From positions 1 through 11,567 of the forward strand of contig PAJD01000033.1 in NCBI GenBank assembly GCA_002705605.1: DNA of 11,567 bases, read 5' to 3'. Under the pieces are notes generated by a model. The model saw nothing but the letters and a program-made list of their open reading frames with translations. It searched no databases and was not told where the DNA came from. A program made the translations under genes and the position numbers. The DNA comes from Fidelibacterota bacterium (GTDB taxonomy: Bacteria > Fidelibacterota > Marinisomatia > SCGC-AAA003-L08 > D37C17). Shown one piece after another: positions 1 through 7,432 of the stretch (its first letter is position 1; each line of letters begins with the position of its first letter).

Positions 1-328
1 TAATTGGATCTTTAATGTTGCAACAATCAATTAAGTTACAATCTTCATTTGTTGAGCATTGAATTATTCCAATAGGCCCTTCAATATCTTCGATAAACTG
101 AATTAAGTTTATATTTTTAATTGAATCATTAATTAAATACCCACCTTTAGGTCCTTTTATTGCATTAATATAATTTTTTCTGGATAGTTTTTGTAATGTT
201 TTAGCCATTATCTCTTTGGGAATATTATACTGATTAGCAATATAACTTGATGAGCATAGAGACTCTATATTGCTCATATGTTTTATAGCTATCAATGCAT
301 ATTCAGCTGTTTTAGTGATTTTCAACAT
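1..328 (-). CDS. Rrf2-family transcriptional regulator (C-terminus cut off by window edge)
   Basis: The first 109 residues of an Rrf2/IscR-type winged-helix DNA-binding protein are visible. The N-terminus MLKITKTAEYAL is the usual Rrf2 opening. It is followed by a helix-turn-helix with IPKEIMAKTLQKL near residues 36-48 and a wing with KGPKGGY at 58-64. Cysteines at 91, 97 and 103 (plus an extra C102) have the same C-x5-C-x5-C spacing as the three [2Fe-2S] ligands of IscR. Lysine occupies the place of the fourth IscR ligand (His, three residues after the last Cys), so cluster binding is plausible but may differ in detail. Members of this family sense Fe-S status, nitric oxide or redox state. 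The start is the ATG at 326-328; no good Shine-Dalgarno precedes it. It lies 60 bp downstream of the aromatic amino acid hydroxylase gene on the same strand and may be co-transcribed with it. The family call is secure, the signal sensed is not. Confidence 0.9.
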   Translation of the reverse strand, partial: MLKITKTAEYALIAIKHMSNIESLCSSSYIANQYNIPKEIMAKTLQKLSRKNYINAIKGPKGGYLINDSIKNINLIQFIEDIEGPIGIIQCSTNEDCNLIDCCNIKDPI

Positions 329-388
329 GTTGTATACGAGTTATTTTATCGCATATAATTTAAATAGAGAATAAATCTAATAAAAGTT

Positions 389-2110
389 TTATTTAATTAG
401 GTCTAATCCACGTTTAATAACTTTAGATTCAGGGCTTTTGTTATTTATAAATTTATTAAATGATTTTTTAATTTTATTTGTTATTTCTGTACTTGAATTT
501 ACATTAGATATTTCTAATAATTCGTATAGAATTAACCATTCATTAGGATATTGATTGATAGCTTTATTAAATATTTCTAATAACTTTTCATCTGAGTATT
601 TTCTAAGCAAGTCTTTAGATTGTTTATGCAATTTATTTAAGTCACTATTATTACATGACTGCTTTTTATTAAGATGCCCATATTTTAATTTTTTATATTC
701 ATTTTTATTATAATTCAATTTATCTGCAACTCCTCCGTATACAGAATTAATTGATTCTCCGCAAATTAAATCAAAATTTCCCCATTCAGGTTTAAATAAA
801 ATCTTGCTATTATATTTAACAGTACAATTATTAAACTTAATAATAATAATTTGTGATAATTTTTTATTAATTTCTTTTATAGTACCTATCAGTTTTATTC
901 CACTTAAAAATTCTAATTTAATAGTTTGATCAATTTTTATGTTTAATTTTTCAATTTCATCATTTGATAATGTGTCAATAGATTTATTATACACTTTTAA
1001 TTTACCAATAGGACAAGAATATCCATTTATATGATATTCAACTCCATGATTTTTTAGTTCTTTTTTATTAAAACTTAATTGCGTCTTTCCAGTAGTTTTA
1101 ATAAAAATAGGAACATTATTTTTTGATATAAAGCTACTAACAATTCCTGATACCTGAATATTATGATCAATTTCAATTGTACATAATGTTTTTGCCTTTA
1201 TTGCTTCTTTCAATCCATACTCACCTCCAATTTTGTATGACATTTTATTTGAAAGTTGTCTTAATATTTTTGAAAGTTGTTTGAAGTTCTTTGTAACAAA
1301 GAGTTGAGGTTGTTGTTCAGTTATATCATATTTATAATTAATACAATCAATTGAAAAAGGTATTTTTTTAATAGTATTATTTAAACAATTTTCACTTTCT
1401 TCAACAGAAGAAAGAAGGCCAGCCCCATAAATTTTATAATTATTAAGATCTCCAATTAGACCATATTCGACTGTCCACCAATTCATCCTAGAAAGTAAAG
1501 CTGATTCACTTGTATATGTAATGTTTTGATATGCTTTTTTTAATTTGATATTATAATTTTTTATATCATTTTTAGATGTATTAGGTTTTTCTTTTATATC
1601 TGAAAGAGCTCTAATTGCGTAGTATAAATCCATGTCTTCAGATGACATGATGGCTTTATTGGCAACTTCTCCATAATTAATTAGATAGTTTGAATAATCC
1701 TTATTAGCAATGATTGGAGCATGTCCTGCTGCTTCGTGAACTATATCTGGAGCTGGGGTATATGTTAAATGTTTGTGAGTTCGCATATCCGCAGCTATAG
1801 GTAATATTTTAAGTGATTGAAATTCCATAAATACATTAGGTGGGATAAAGCCTCTAACAGGAATTGCTGTCCAGTTAAATTTACTTAGTTTATTATTAAT
1901 ATTGCTAATTTTTGGAATTTTATTTAAAGTAATTCCTGTTTTATTTAGACCCTCTAGATAAATTTCATGACCATGTTTTTTAAAAAAGTCAATTGAAATT
2001 TTCATAATAAAACGCCAGGTTGATTGATTGATTTCACTATATTGAGAGTAATCTTGTGTAACAATGTATCTTTTTAAGTGTTTTGGTATTATATTATTTA
2101 TTGATTTCAT
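389..2110 (-). CDS. Aromatic amino acid hydroxylase (phenylalanine 4-monooxygenase-like) with long C-terminal extension
   Basis: This is a 573-residue member of the pterin-dependent aromatic amino acid hydroxylases, which use non-haem iron, O2 and tetrahydropterin, typically to turn phenylalanine into tyrosine in the cytoplasm. The catalytic domain spans about residues 20-250. Iron ligands are visible as H125 and H130 in DIVHEAAGHAP and E215 in WWTVEYGLIG. The conserved GFIPPN (87-92), YTPAPD (117-122) and YGAGLLSS (228-235) segments are also present. Compact bacterial PhhA proteins are about half this length. Residues from about 290 onward form an extra region, first beta-rich by appearance, then Lys/Asn-rich and helical; I know such an extension from FCB-group (Bacteroidota-type) homologues but can give it no function. 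The ATG at 2110 fits the family's N-terminus; no Shine-Dalgarno precedes it. It is transcribed divergently from the lpxL-like gene. Phenylalanine is the likely substrate, but tyrosine or tryptophan cannot be excluded. Confidence 0.92.
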   Translation of the reverse strand: MKSINNIIPKHLKRYIVTQDYSQYSEINQSTWRFIMKISIDFFKKHGHEIYLEGLNKTGITLNKIPKISNINNKLSKFNWTAIPVRGFIPPNVFMEFQSLKILPIAADMRTHKHLTYTPAPDIVHEAAGHAPIIANKDYSNYLINYGEVANKAIMSSEDMDLYYAIRALSDIKEKPNTSKNDIKNYNIKLKKAYQNITYTSESALLSRMNWWTVEYGLIGDLNNYKIYGAGLLSSVEESENCLNNTIKKIPFSIDCINYKYDITEQQPQLFVTKNFKQLSKILRQLSNKMSYKIGGEYGLKEAIKAKTLCTIEIDHNIQVSGIVSSFISKNNVPIFIKTTGKTQLSFNKKELKNHGVEYHINGYSCPIGKLKVYNKSIDTLSNDEIEKLNIKIDQTIKLEFLSGIKLIGTIKEINKKLSQIIIIKFNNCTVKYNSKILFKPEWGNFDLICGESINSVYGGVADKLNYNKNEYKKLKYGHLNKKQSCNNSDLNKLHKQSKDLLRKYSDEKLLEIFNKAINQYPNEWLILYELLEISNVNSSTEITNKIKKSFNKFINNKSPESKVIKRGLDLIK

Positions 2111-2113
2111 ATT

Positions 2114-2142
2114 ACTATAAAAAAGTGCTTAAATTTAATCAA
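2114..2142 (-). promoter_or_regulatory. Candidate sigma70-type promoter of the aromatic amino acid hydroxylase gene
   Basis: On the minus strand TTGATT (2137-2142) and TATAGT (2114-2119) are separated by exactly 17 bp, matching 4/6 and 5/6 of the sigma70 consensus. The -10 box ends only 3 bp before the ATG at 2110, so a normal start site would fall on or just inside the start codon. Either the mRNA is leaderless or this match is a chance product of AT-rich DNA. Confidence 0.4.
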
Positions 2143-2166
2143 TAATGTTTATTTTAATTAATAATT

Positions 2167-2172
2167 TATAAT
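2167..2172 (+). promoter_or_regulatory. Candidate -10 box of the lpxL-led operon
   Basis: A perfect TATAAT ends 6 bp before the TTG start codon at 2179, so a transcript would begin at or near the start codon with little or no leader. No convincing -35 box is seen 16-18 bp upstream. In DNA this AT-rich a single hexamer is weak evidence. Confidence 0.35.
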
Positions 2173-2178
2173 TACCTT

Positions 2179-3042
2179 TTGACTAACCTAATAACATACT
2201 CTTTTTTAAGAATTTCCAGTTTTATTTTATCATTAATACCTAGAAGTTTTTCTCTTTACATTGGTTCTTTTTTTGGATCATTCATGTATTATTTTTTTCC
2301 CTTAAGAAGTAAAGTTGCAAAGATTAATCTATCTATAGCATTCAAAAATAAAGATAATAAAGAAATCAATACTATTTTAAAAAATACTTATAAGCATTTT
2401 GGAAAATTAATAATAGAGTTTATTAGGATGCACACTATTAGATTAGATAATACAATAATTAAATTTGATAAGAAGTATGAGAATCATTTATTATCTGATA
2501 ATGGAGTAATATTTATGACAGCTCATTTTGGTAATTGGGAAGTTATTACATCGTTACTTCATAAATATAAACATATTACTGGTATAGCTAGGCAGCAGAA
2601 GAATAATGGAGGCAATAAATTTTTCAATGAATCTAGATTGTTGGATAATGTTACTTTAATTTCAAATAAAGGTTCTAAAAGAAAAATGCTTAGAACTTTA
2701 ATTGATAAGAAAATATTATTAATTGCAAGTGATCAGAATGCTAAAGCCCATGGAACTTATATTGATTTTTTTGGAAAACCTTGTTCTATTCCAAAAGGTG
2801 CAGGGCATTTTTATAGTTCTACTAAGTCAAAATTATTAATTGGTTTTTGTATTTTAAAAGAAGATTCAACTTATTTTTTAAAGATTAAAAATATTGAATT
2901 GAAAAATAAGTCTGAACAAAAACAAGATATAATTGTAGAAATAAATAAGATATATTCAAAAATGCTTGAAGATATTATAATCGAATATCCTGAACAGTAT
3001 TTTTGGTTCCATAAAAAATGGGATAAAGGAATTTATAAATAA
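2179..3042 (+). CDS. LpxL/HtrB-type lipid A biosynthesis acyltransferase
   Basis: A 287-residue member of the LpxL/LpxM (lysophospholipid acyltransferase-like) family, which adds a secondary acyl chain to a lipid A precursor at the cytoplasmic face of the inner membrane. An N-terminal membrane segment occupies about residues 5-40 (YSFLRISSFILSLIPRS, then FFGSFMYYFF). The catalytic motif HFGNWE is at 116-121 (H116, E121), and the family's DQ...FFGKP...P.GAG block lies at 185-209. Length is typical or slightly short for the family. The start is assigned to the TTG at 2179, because the reading frame is closed at 2155-2157, no ATG or GTG lies upstream, and the first in-frame ATG (residue 36) would remove the membrane anchor. 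No Shine-Dalgarno is seen. The stop codon overlaps the next ATG by one base. The MsbA-like exporter two genes downstream would flip the finished lipid. Confidence 0.88.
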   Translation: MTNLITYSFLRISSFILSLIPRSFSLYIGSFFGSFMYYFFPLRSKVAKINLSIAFKNKDNKEINTILKNTYKHFGKLIIEFIRMHTIRLDNTIIKFDKKYENHLLSDNGVIFMTAHFGNWEVITSLLHKYKHITGIARQQKNNGGNKFFNESRLLDNVTLISNKGSKRKMLRTLIDKKILLIASDQNAKAHGTYIDFFGKPCSIPKGAGHFYSSTKSKLLIGFCILKEDSTYFLKIKNIELKNKSEQKQDIIVEINKIYSKMLEDIIIEYPEQYFWFHKKWDKGIYK

Positions 3043-3608
3043 TGATATATGAAGCATTAAATAAAAATATTGACATAGCAGCTCAATCTCTTTTAAATGG
3101 AGAAATAATAGTTTACCCAACAGATACTTTGTATGGATTTGGAGTTGATGCAACAAATGAAAATGCAATTAATAAATTAAATCAATTAAAAAAAAGAATT
3201 CAACCTTTAAGTATAATTGTTAGTTCATATAAGATGTTGTATGATTTATGTGTTGTTGATAAAAATAAAATTGATTTAAATAAATATTTTCCAGGTCCTT
3301 ATACTTTATTATTTAATAAAAAAGATAAATTACCTAATATTTTAACTGTGAATTCTAAAAAAATTGGAATAAGAATACCTGAATCAGATTTTGCAATTAA
3401 ATTAGTTGATACCATTAATAAGCCAATTGTTACAACGAGTGTTAATATTCATAATGAAGATTCATTAAATGATATATATAAAATAAAGAATAAATTTCCA
3501 GATTTAAATATTTTTTCAGGTATAGTAAATGAGGGTTCAAAAGGATCTACAATAATTGATTGCACAAAGGCTTGCACGACCATTGTAAGACAGGGGGATG
3601 GAATTTGA
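3042..3608 (+). CDS. Sua5/YrdC/YwlC-type threonylcarbamoyl-AMP synthase
   Basis: A 188-residue YrdC-domain protein. The family makes L-threonylcarbamoyl-AMP from threonine, bicarbonate and ATP, the first step of the t6A modification of ANN-decoding tRNAs, in the cytoplasm. The hallmark PTDTLYGFGVDA is at residues 26-37, followed by the basic LKKRIQPLSIIVSS region (49-62), a GIRIPES segment and the TTSVN block in the second half. It is the short YrdC/TsaC form without the extra C-terminal domain of long Sua5. The ATG overlaps the preceding TAA by one base, with a weak AAAGGA 11 bp upstream. Its TGA stop overlaps the TTG start of the next gene, so translation of the two is probably coupled. It is a housekeeping gene placed inside an envelope operon. 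Confidence 0.92.
   Translation: MIYEALNKNIDIAAQSLLNGEIIVYPTDTLYGFGVDATNENAINKLNQLKKRIQPLSIIVSSYKMLYDLCVVDKNKIDLNKYFPGPYTLLFNKKDKLPNILTVNSKKIGIRIPESDFAIKLVDTINKPIVTTSVNIHNEDSLNDIYKIKNKFPDLNIFSGIVNEGSKGSTIIDCTKACTTIVRQGDGI
3592..3597 (+). promoter_or_regulatory. Shine-Dalgarno that fixes the TTG start of the ABC exporter
   Basis: AGGGGG lies 7 bp before the TTG at 3605. No comparable signal precedes the in-frame ATG at 3560, which would also overlap the sua5-like gene by 49 bp. This supports a TTG start in a TTGA stop-start overlap. Confidence 0.7.
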
Positions 3609-5419
3609 AAACATTAATAAGATTATTATCTTTTTTTAAACCATATAAATTTATTTTATTTATATCAATTGTTGCTTCAATATTATATGGTTTATTTAAT
3701 GTTGCTTCTTTGTGGATCGTTGGCACATTAATAGGCAATCTATTTGGTTCACAGACATTAGATAGTCAAAATATTGCTGGTCTTAATGGTAAAATTAATT
3801 CTTTTTTTTCAAATTTAATTTCTTCTGAATCACAAATTGTTCAGTTGAAGATGATTTGTATATTTTTATTTATAACATTTTTATTTAAAAATATATTTTA
3901 TTATATAAATTGGGTAAGCATTTCTTACATTCAATTAAATATTATTAAAAATTTAAGAAATAAATTTTATAGCTCTATCCAGAGATTTTCTTTGCAATTT
4001 TTTGATAAAAATAAAACTGGTGAGATACTTTCTATTATGTTGAATGATATCAATTGGATAAAAGTAGCATTTAATAAATCATTACAAGTTTTTATAAATG
4101 AATTAATAAGTATTATTATTTTAGTTTATATGCTATTCTTGATAAGTCCTTCGCTTACATTATTAATCTTGTGTACTGTCCCTATTTCGGGTTTCCTTAT
4201 TTTAAAAATAAGTCAAAGTATTAAACGTAAAGTAAAGCGAGCAAGTATTAAAATTGCTGATATATCAAGTTATGCAGAAGAAAAAATTATTGGAATCAAA
4301 ATAGTTAAAGCATTTAATATGACATCAAATGAAATTTCAAATTTTATAAAAGAAAATTATAAGTTTTTTAGATTAGAATTTAAACATCAGAGATTATTTG
4401 GTCTTACAACTCCTATAAATGATATTATAGGAGTAAGTCTAGGTGTTTGTCTTCTTTGGTATGGCGGGCAAGAAGTTTTGGTCTATAATAAGATGTCTTC
4501 AGATGATTTTATGAGATTTATAATATTTTTATTTGCAATGTTACAGCCTGCAAGAAAACTTGGGAATAGTATAGCGACAATTCAAACTGGGTTAGCATCA
4601 TCTGAAAGGTTATTTTTTATGATAGATCAGCCTTATAGTAGAAAAGATGAAAATAATTTAGAAAAAATAGAAAAATTTGAAAATAAAATTGAAATTAATA
4701 AGTTAAATTTTTCATACTTAAACAATTCAAAGAATATTTTATCAGATATTAATTTGAATATTAATAAAGGAGAAAAAATTGCTCTTGTAGGTACAAGCGG
4801 TTCAGGTAAAACAACTCTGACTAATCTATTATTAAAATTTTATGATTTCAATTCTGGAGAAATAAAGATAGATAATAAATCATATAATCAAATTAATACA
4901 AAATCAATACGAAGCTTAATTGGTCTTGTAACTCAAGAGCCTATATTATTTAATGATACGATAAAAAATAATATTATATATGGGCATGAGAATGTCCCAA
5001 ATCATAAAATAATTGAAGCTTCTAAAATTGCAAAGATTGATGAATATGTTTCATCTTTAGATGAAAAATATGATACTTTGATAGGTGAAAGAGGCTCTTT
5101 ATTATCTGGTGGCCAAAAGCAAAGAATCTCTATAGCAAGAGCAATTATAAAAGATCCTCCAATATTAGTATTTGATGAAGCGACATCTTCATTAGATTCA
5201 GAATCAGAACAAAAAGTTCAACAGGCAATTGATAATCTTGTTAAAGATAGAACTGTAATCATGATTGCCCATAGATTAACTACTATTAAAAATGTAGATA
5301 GAATCATTGTATTAAAAGATGGTAAGATTAAAGAAACTGGTTCACATGATGAGCTAATTGAAAAAAATGGTTACTATAAAAAATTATATAATATTCAATT
5401 TAAGGATAAAAATGAATAG
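3605..5419 (+). CDS. MsbA-type ABC exporter (fused transmembrane and ATPase domains)
   Basis: A 604-residue half-transporter of the MsbA / ABCB type. It probably dimerises in the inner membrane and flips lipid A-core or another lipid, using ATP. The N-terminal ~320 residues hold about six hydrophobic segments, beginning with a helix right after KPYKF. The C-terminal nucleotide-binding domain has Walker A GTSGSGKTT (396-404), a Q-loop in VTQEP (Q444), signature LSGGQ (500-504), Walker B LVFDEA (521-526, catalytic E525) and the H-loop IAHRLT (H556); all key residues are intact. The start is placed at TTG 3605 rather than ATG 3560 because of the AGGGGG Shine-Dalgarno and the stop-start overlap with the upstream gene; the resulting N-terminus (MKTLIRLLSFFKPYK) is typical. 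The lpxL-like gene two genes upstream favours a lipid A flippase role, but other ABCB substrates are possible. It overlaps the next gene by 8 bp. Confidence 0.9.
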   Translation: MKTLIRLLSFFKPYKFILFISIVASILYGLFNVASLWIVGTLIGNLFGSQTLDSQNIAGLNGKINSFFSNLISSESQIVQLKMICIFLFITFLFKNIFYYINWVSISYIQLNIIKNLRNKFYSSIQRFSLQFFDKNKTGEILSIMLNDINWIKVAFNKSLQVFINELISIIILVYMLFLISPSLTLLILCTVPISGFLILKISQSIKRKVKRASIKIADISSYAEEKIIGIKIVKAFNMTSNEISNFIKENYKFFRLEFKHQRLFGLTTPINDIIGVSLGVCLLWYGGQEVLVYNKMSSDDFMRFIIFLFAMLQPARKLGNSIATIQTGLASSERLFFMIDQPYSRKDENNLEKIEKFENKIEINKLNFSYLNNSKNILSDINLNINKGEKIALVGTSGSGKTTLTNLLLKFYDFNSGEIKIDNKSYNQINTKSIRSLIGLVTQEPILFNDTIKNNIIYGHENVPNHKIIEASKIAKIDEYVSSLDEKYDTLIGERGSLLSGGQKQRISIARAIIKDPPILVFDEATSSLDSESEQKVQQAIDNLVKDRTVIMIAHRLTTIKNVDRIIVLKDGKIKETGSHDELIEKNGYYKKLYNIQFKDKNE

Positions 5420-6062
5420 TGCAATAATTTTAGGAGGTGGTCTTAGTGAAAGGTTTGGAGCTGATATTCCTAAACAATTTATTGAATTTAATAATAAAAA
5501 AATTATAGACTATTCAATTCATACCTTTTTAAACAATAATTTGATTAATGAAGTAATTATAGTTGTTCCTGTTCCATGGATAGATTTAATTAAGAAAAAA
5601 TATAAGCGGTGCAAAGTAGTTATTGGGGGTTCAACAAGATTTGAATCTATGCTTAATGGATATAATCAGATATCTAATCAATCAAAAAATATTTTAATAC
5701 ATGATGCAGCACGTCCTTTAGTCTCACAAAAGATTATTGATAAATGTATTAATCATTTAAATAAATATGATGCAGCATGTCCATATATAGATATTGTAGA
5801 TTCTATAGTATCTAAAAATAAAAAATCAATAAATTATTTAAATAGAGATGAAATAAAAAAAATTCAAACTCCTCAAGGATTTAAAAGAAATATTTTAGAT
5901 GATTTTTCTAAAAGGAAACCCTTTGGATCTGATGATATTTCAATGGCAATTCATTATAATAAAGATATATCTGTAAAATTTTTTAAAGGCGAAAATAAAA
6001 ATTTCAAAATTACTAATAATATTGATATGCATTTATTTAGGGGAGCTATAGATGCAATATGA
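5412..6062 (+). CDS. IspD-family cytidylyltransferase (2-C-methyl-D-erythritol 4-phosphate or sugar-alcohol phosphate)
   Basis: A 216-residue IspD/TarI-family nucleotidyltransferase. IspD makes CDP-methylerythritol in the non-mevalonate isoprenoid pathway; TarI-like relatives activate ribitol phosphate for surface polymers. Seen here are the nucleotide-binding AIILGGGLSERFG (4-16) with R14, PKQF with K21 (20-23), GGSTRFESM (72-80), DAARP (98-102), TPQGF (153-157) and NFKIT with K199 (197-201). All are hallmark positions of the family. The length is slightly below the usual ~230. The ATG at 5412 follows AAGG with 6 bp spacing and overlaps the ABC exporter's end by 8 bp; an in-frame ATG at 5358 would lie deep inside the exporter and is rejected. 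IspF is not next to it, and a glycosyltransferase and an RmlC-like gene follow, so activation of a surface-glycan precursor is a real alternative. I favour IspD. Confidence 0.82.
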   Translation: MNSAIILGGGLSERFGADIPKQFIEFNNKKIIDYSIHTFLNNNLINEVIIVVPVPWIDLIKKKYKRCKVVIGGSTRFESMLNGYNQISNQSKNILIHDAARPLVSQKIIDKCINHLNKYDAACPYIDIVDSIVSKNKKSINYLNRDEIKKIQTPQGFKRNILDDFSKRKPFGSDDISMAIHYNKDISVKFFKGENKNFKITNNIDMHLFRGAIDAI

Positions 6063-6885
6063 TTTATCAATTATAATAGCTCATTTTAAGCCTAGGGATT
6101 TAATAGGTAATCCTTTAATCAAAACAATTAGTGAAATTAATAATCAAAAAGGTCAGTATAAGATAGAGATTATTATTGCCGATGATGGTTCTTTGTATGA
6201 TTATCCTTTTGAAGAAAATTATTCATCTATAGGTAGCTTTAAAGAAAAAGATGTATATATTTTAGATGATAAAATTTTAAAAGAATTTTTATTAGGACAA
6301 GATCTTGATATAAAAGGTATATCTAAATGGGCACATTATCCTAAAATAAATAATAGTATGAATAAAGCATTTATTACAAACTGTGCTGTCAATATATCCA
6401 AAAGCAAAAATTTACTATTACTAGATGATGATAATTATTTTATCTCCAAAAAATCGATAGAGAGCTTAGTTAAGTTGTTTGAAAATTATGATTTAGTATT
6501 TGGGCAAATTAAAGATAATAATAATAGATATAGAAGTTATGATAGCCATAGAGTTCAAGGAACAACCATAGGAATAAAAAAGAATATATTTAATGAAATT
6601 GGAGGTTTAGGAGAGTGGACATCTGAATTTTCCTGTGCGGTTGATTCTGATTTTTGGATAAAGCTATATAATTATTATAATCAGTATAAAATTAGTGGAT
6701 GTTATACAAATCAAATTTCTACTTATGATAGTTTTTCAAAAAGATGGAAAAAATACACAAAATTTTTTAAAGAAATTAGATTAAAGAAAAAGTTTAATAA
6801 ATTATATAGTTGTAAAAATTATAAAAGCTATAGATCAAATTATTCTAGACAAAAAAAGTTGTGGCTAGATAATTTAATTAAGTAA
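6052..6885 (+). CDS. Family 2 (GT-A fold) glycosyltransferase
   Basis: A 277-residue soluble glycosyltransferase, probably acting at the cytoplasmic face of the membrane on an envelope glycan. The GT2 pattern is present: LSIIIAHF at the N-terminus, IIIADDG (40-46) as the first nucleotide-sugar motif, LLLLDDDNYF (121-130) carrying the metal-binding acidic triad at 125-127, and an acceptor-side region with GGLGEW (184-189) and DSDFW (198-202). The C-terminal 60 residues are strongly basic (many K/R/Y) and could contact membrane phospholipid. No transmembrane segment is evident. A strong Shine-Dalgarno AGGGGAG ends about 7 bp before the ATG, and the gene overlaps the cytidylyltransferase by 11 bp, implying coupled translation. 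Donor and acceptor cannot be named from sequence. Confidence 0.85.
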   Translation: MQYDLSIIIAHFKPRDLIGNPLIKTISEINNQKGQYKIEIIIADDGSLYDYPFEENYSSIGSFKEKDVYILDDKILKEFLLGQDLDIKGISKWAHYPKINNSMNKAFITNCAVNISKSKNLLLLDDDNYFISKKSIESLVKLFENYDLVFGQIKDNNNRYRSYDSHRVQGTTIGIKKNIFNEIGGLGEWTSEFSCAVDSDFWIKLYNYYNQYKISGCYTNQISTYDSFSKRWKKYTKFFKEIRLKKKFNKLYSCKNYKSYRSNYSRQKKLWLDNLIK

Positions 6886-6893
6886 ATAAATTT

Positions 6894-7415
6894 ATGATTA
6901 TTGAAAAAACAAATATAGATGATGTTAAATTAATTAAACCTAAAATTTATAATGATTCTAGAGGTTATTTTTTTGAATCATTTAATCAAAAGTTATCAAA
7001 AAGTCTTAACTGTGAATTTGTTCAATCTAATGAGTCCCTTTCAACATATGGAGTTATTCGTGGAATTCATTTCCAAAAAAAACCATTTGAACAATCAAAA
7101 TTAGTCCGAGTTATAAAAGGTGAAATTCAAGATATAGCAATAGATTTAAGACCTAATTCTAAAACATATAAAAAATATGTATCTGTAAAATTAAATGATA
7201 TAAATAAAAAACAACTTTTTATACCAAAAGGTTTTGGGCATGCTTTTTTAACTCTTAGTAAAGAAGCAATAGTTTCTTATATGGTTGATTCAATTTATAA
7301 TCAAGATTATGATTCTGGTATTAGATATAATGATAAAACTATTTGTATCAATTGGGATATAGATGAGAAAAAAATTGTTTTATCTGATAAAGATAGAAAC
7401 TTACCTTTTTTATAG
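6894..7415 (+). CDS. RmlC-type dTDP-4-dehydrorhamnose 3,5-epimerase family protein
   Basis: A 173-residue cupin of the RmlC family, close to the usual length of about 180. The canonical enzyme epimerises dTDP-4-keto-6-deoxyglucose at C3 and C5 on the way to dTDP-L-rhamnose; relatives act at only one carbon or on other nucleotide sugars. Visible motifs are DSRGYFFESF (21-30), GVIRGIHFQ (53-61) with the catalytic-type H59, KLVRVIKGEIQDIAIDLR (69-86), PKGFGHAFL (111-119), and a GIRYND block (142-147) with Y135 at the place of the catalytic tyrosine. The active site therefore looks intact. It starts 8 bp after the glycosyltransferase with no clear Shine-Dalgarno. The partner genes rmlA, rmlB and rmlD are not in this window, so the exact sugar is uncertain. 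Confidence 0.9.
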   Translation: MIIEKTNIDDVKLIKPKIYNDSRGYFFESFNQKLSKSLNCEFVQSNESLSTYGVIRGIHFQKKPFEQSKLVRVIKGEIQDIAIDLRPNSKTYKKYVSVKLNDINKKQLFIPKGFGHAFLTLSKEAIVSYMVDSIYNQDYDSGIRYNDKTICINWDIDEKKIVLSDKDRNLPFL

Positions 7416-7432
7416 AAAGATTAGATTATTAA

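Noticed and set aside
377..392. Small A/T-only palindrome after the hydroxylase gene (AATAAAA g TTTTATT) as a terminator
   Set aside because: It has no G-C pairs in the stem and is the kind of match expected by chance in DNA this AT-rich.
2956..3168. Minus-strand open frame of 70 codons
   Set aside because: It lies opposite the lpxL-like and sua5-like genes, has no Shine-Dalgarno and no recognisable protein pattern; it is a shadow of AT-rich coding DNA.
3560..3604. Earlier ATG start for the ABC exporter
   Set aside because: It would overlap the sua5-like gene by 49 bp, lacks a Shine-Dalgarno, and adds residues unlike MsbA N-termini.
3547..3738. Minus-strand open frame of 63 codons
   Set aside because: Opposite the sua5/exporter junction, where both real genes are well supported by family motifs.
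5358..5411. Earlier ATG start for the IspD-like protein
   Set aside because: It lies inside the exporter gene; ATG 5412 has AAGG at the right distance and gives the canonical N-terminus.
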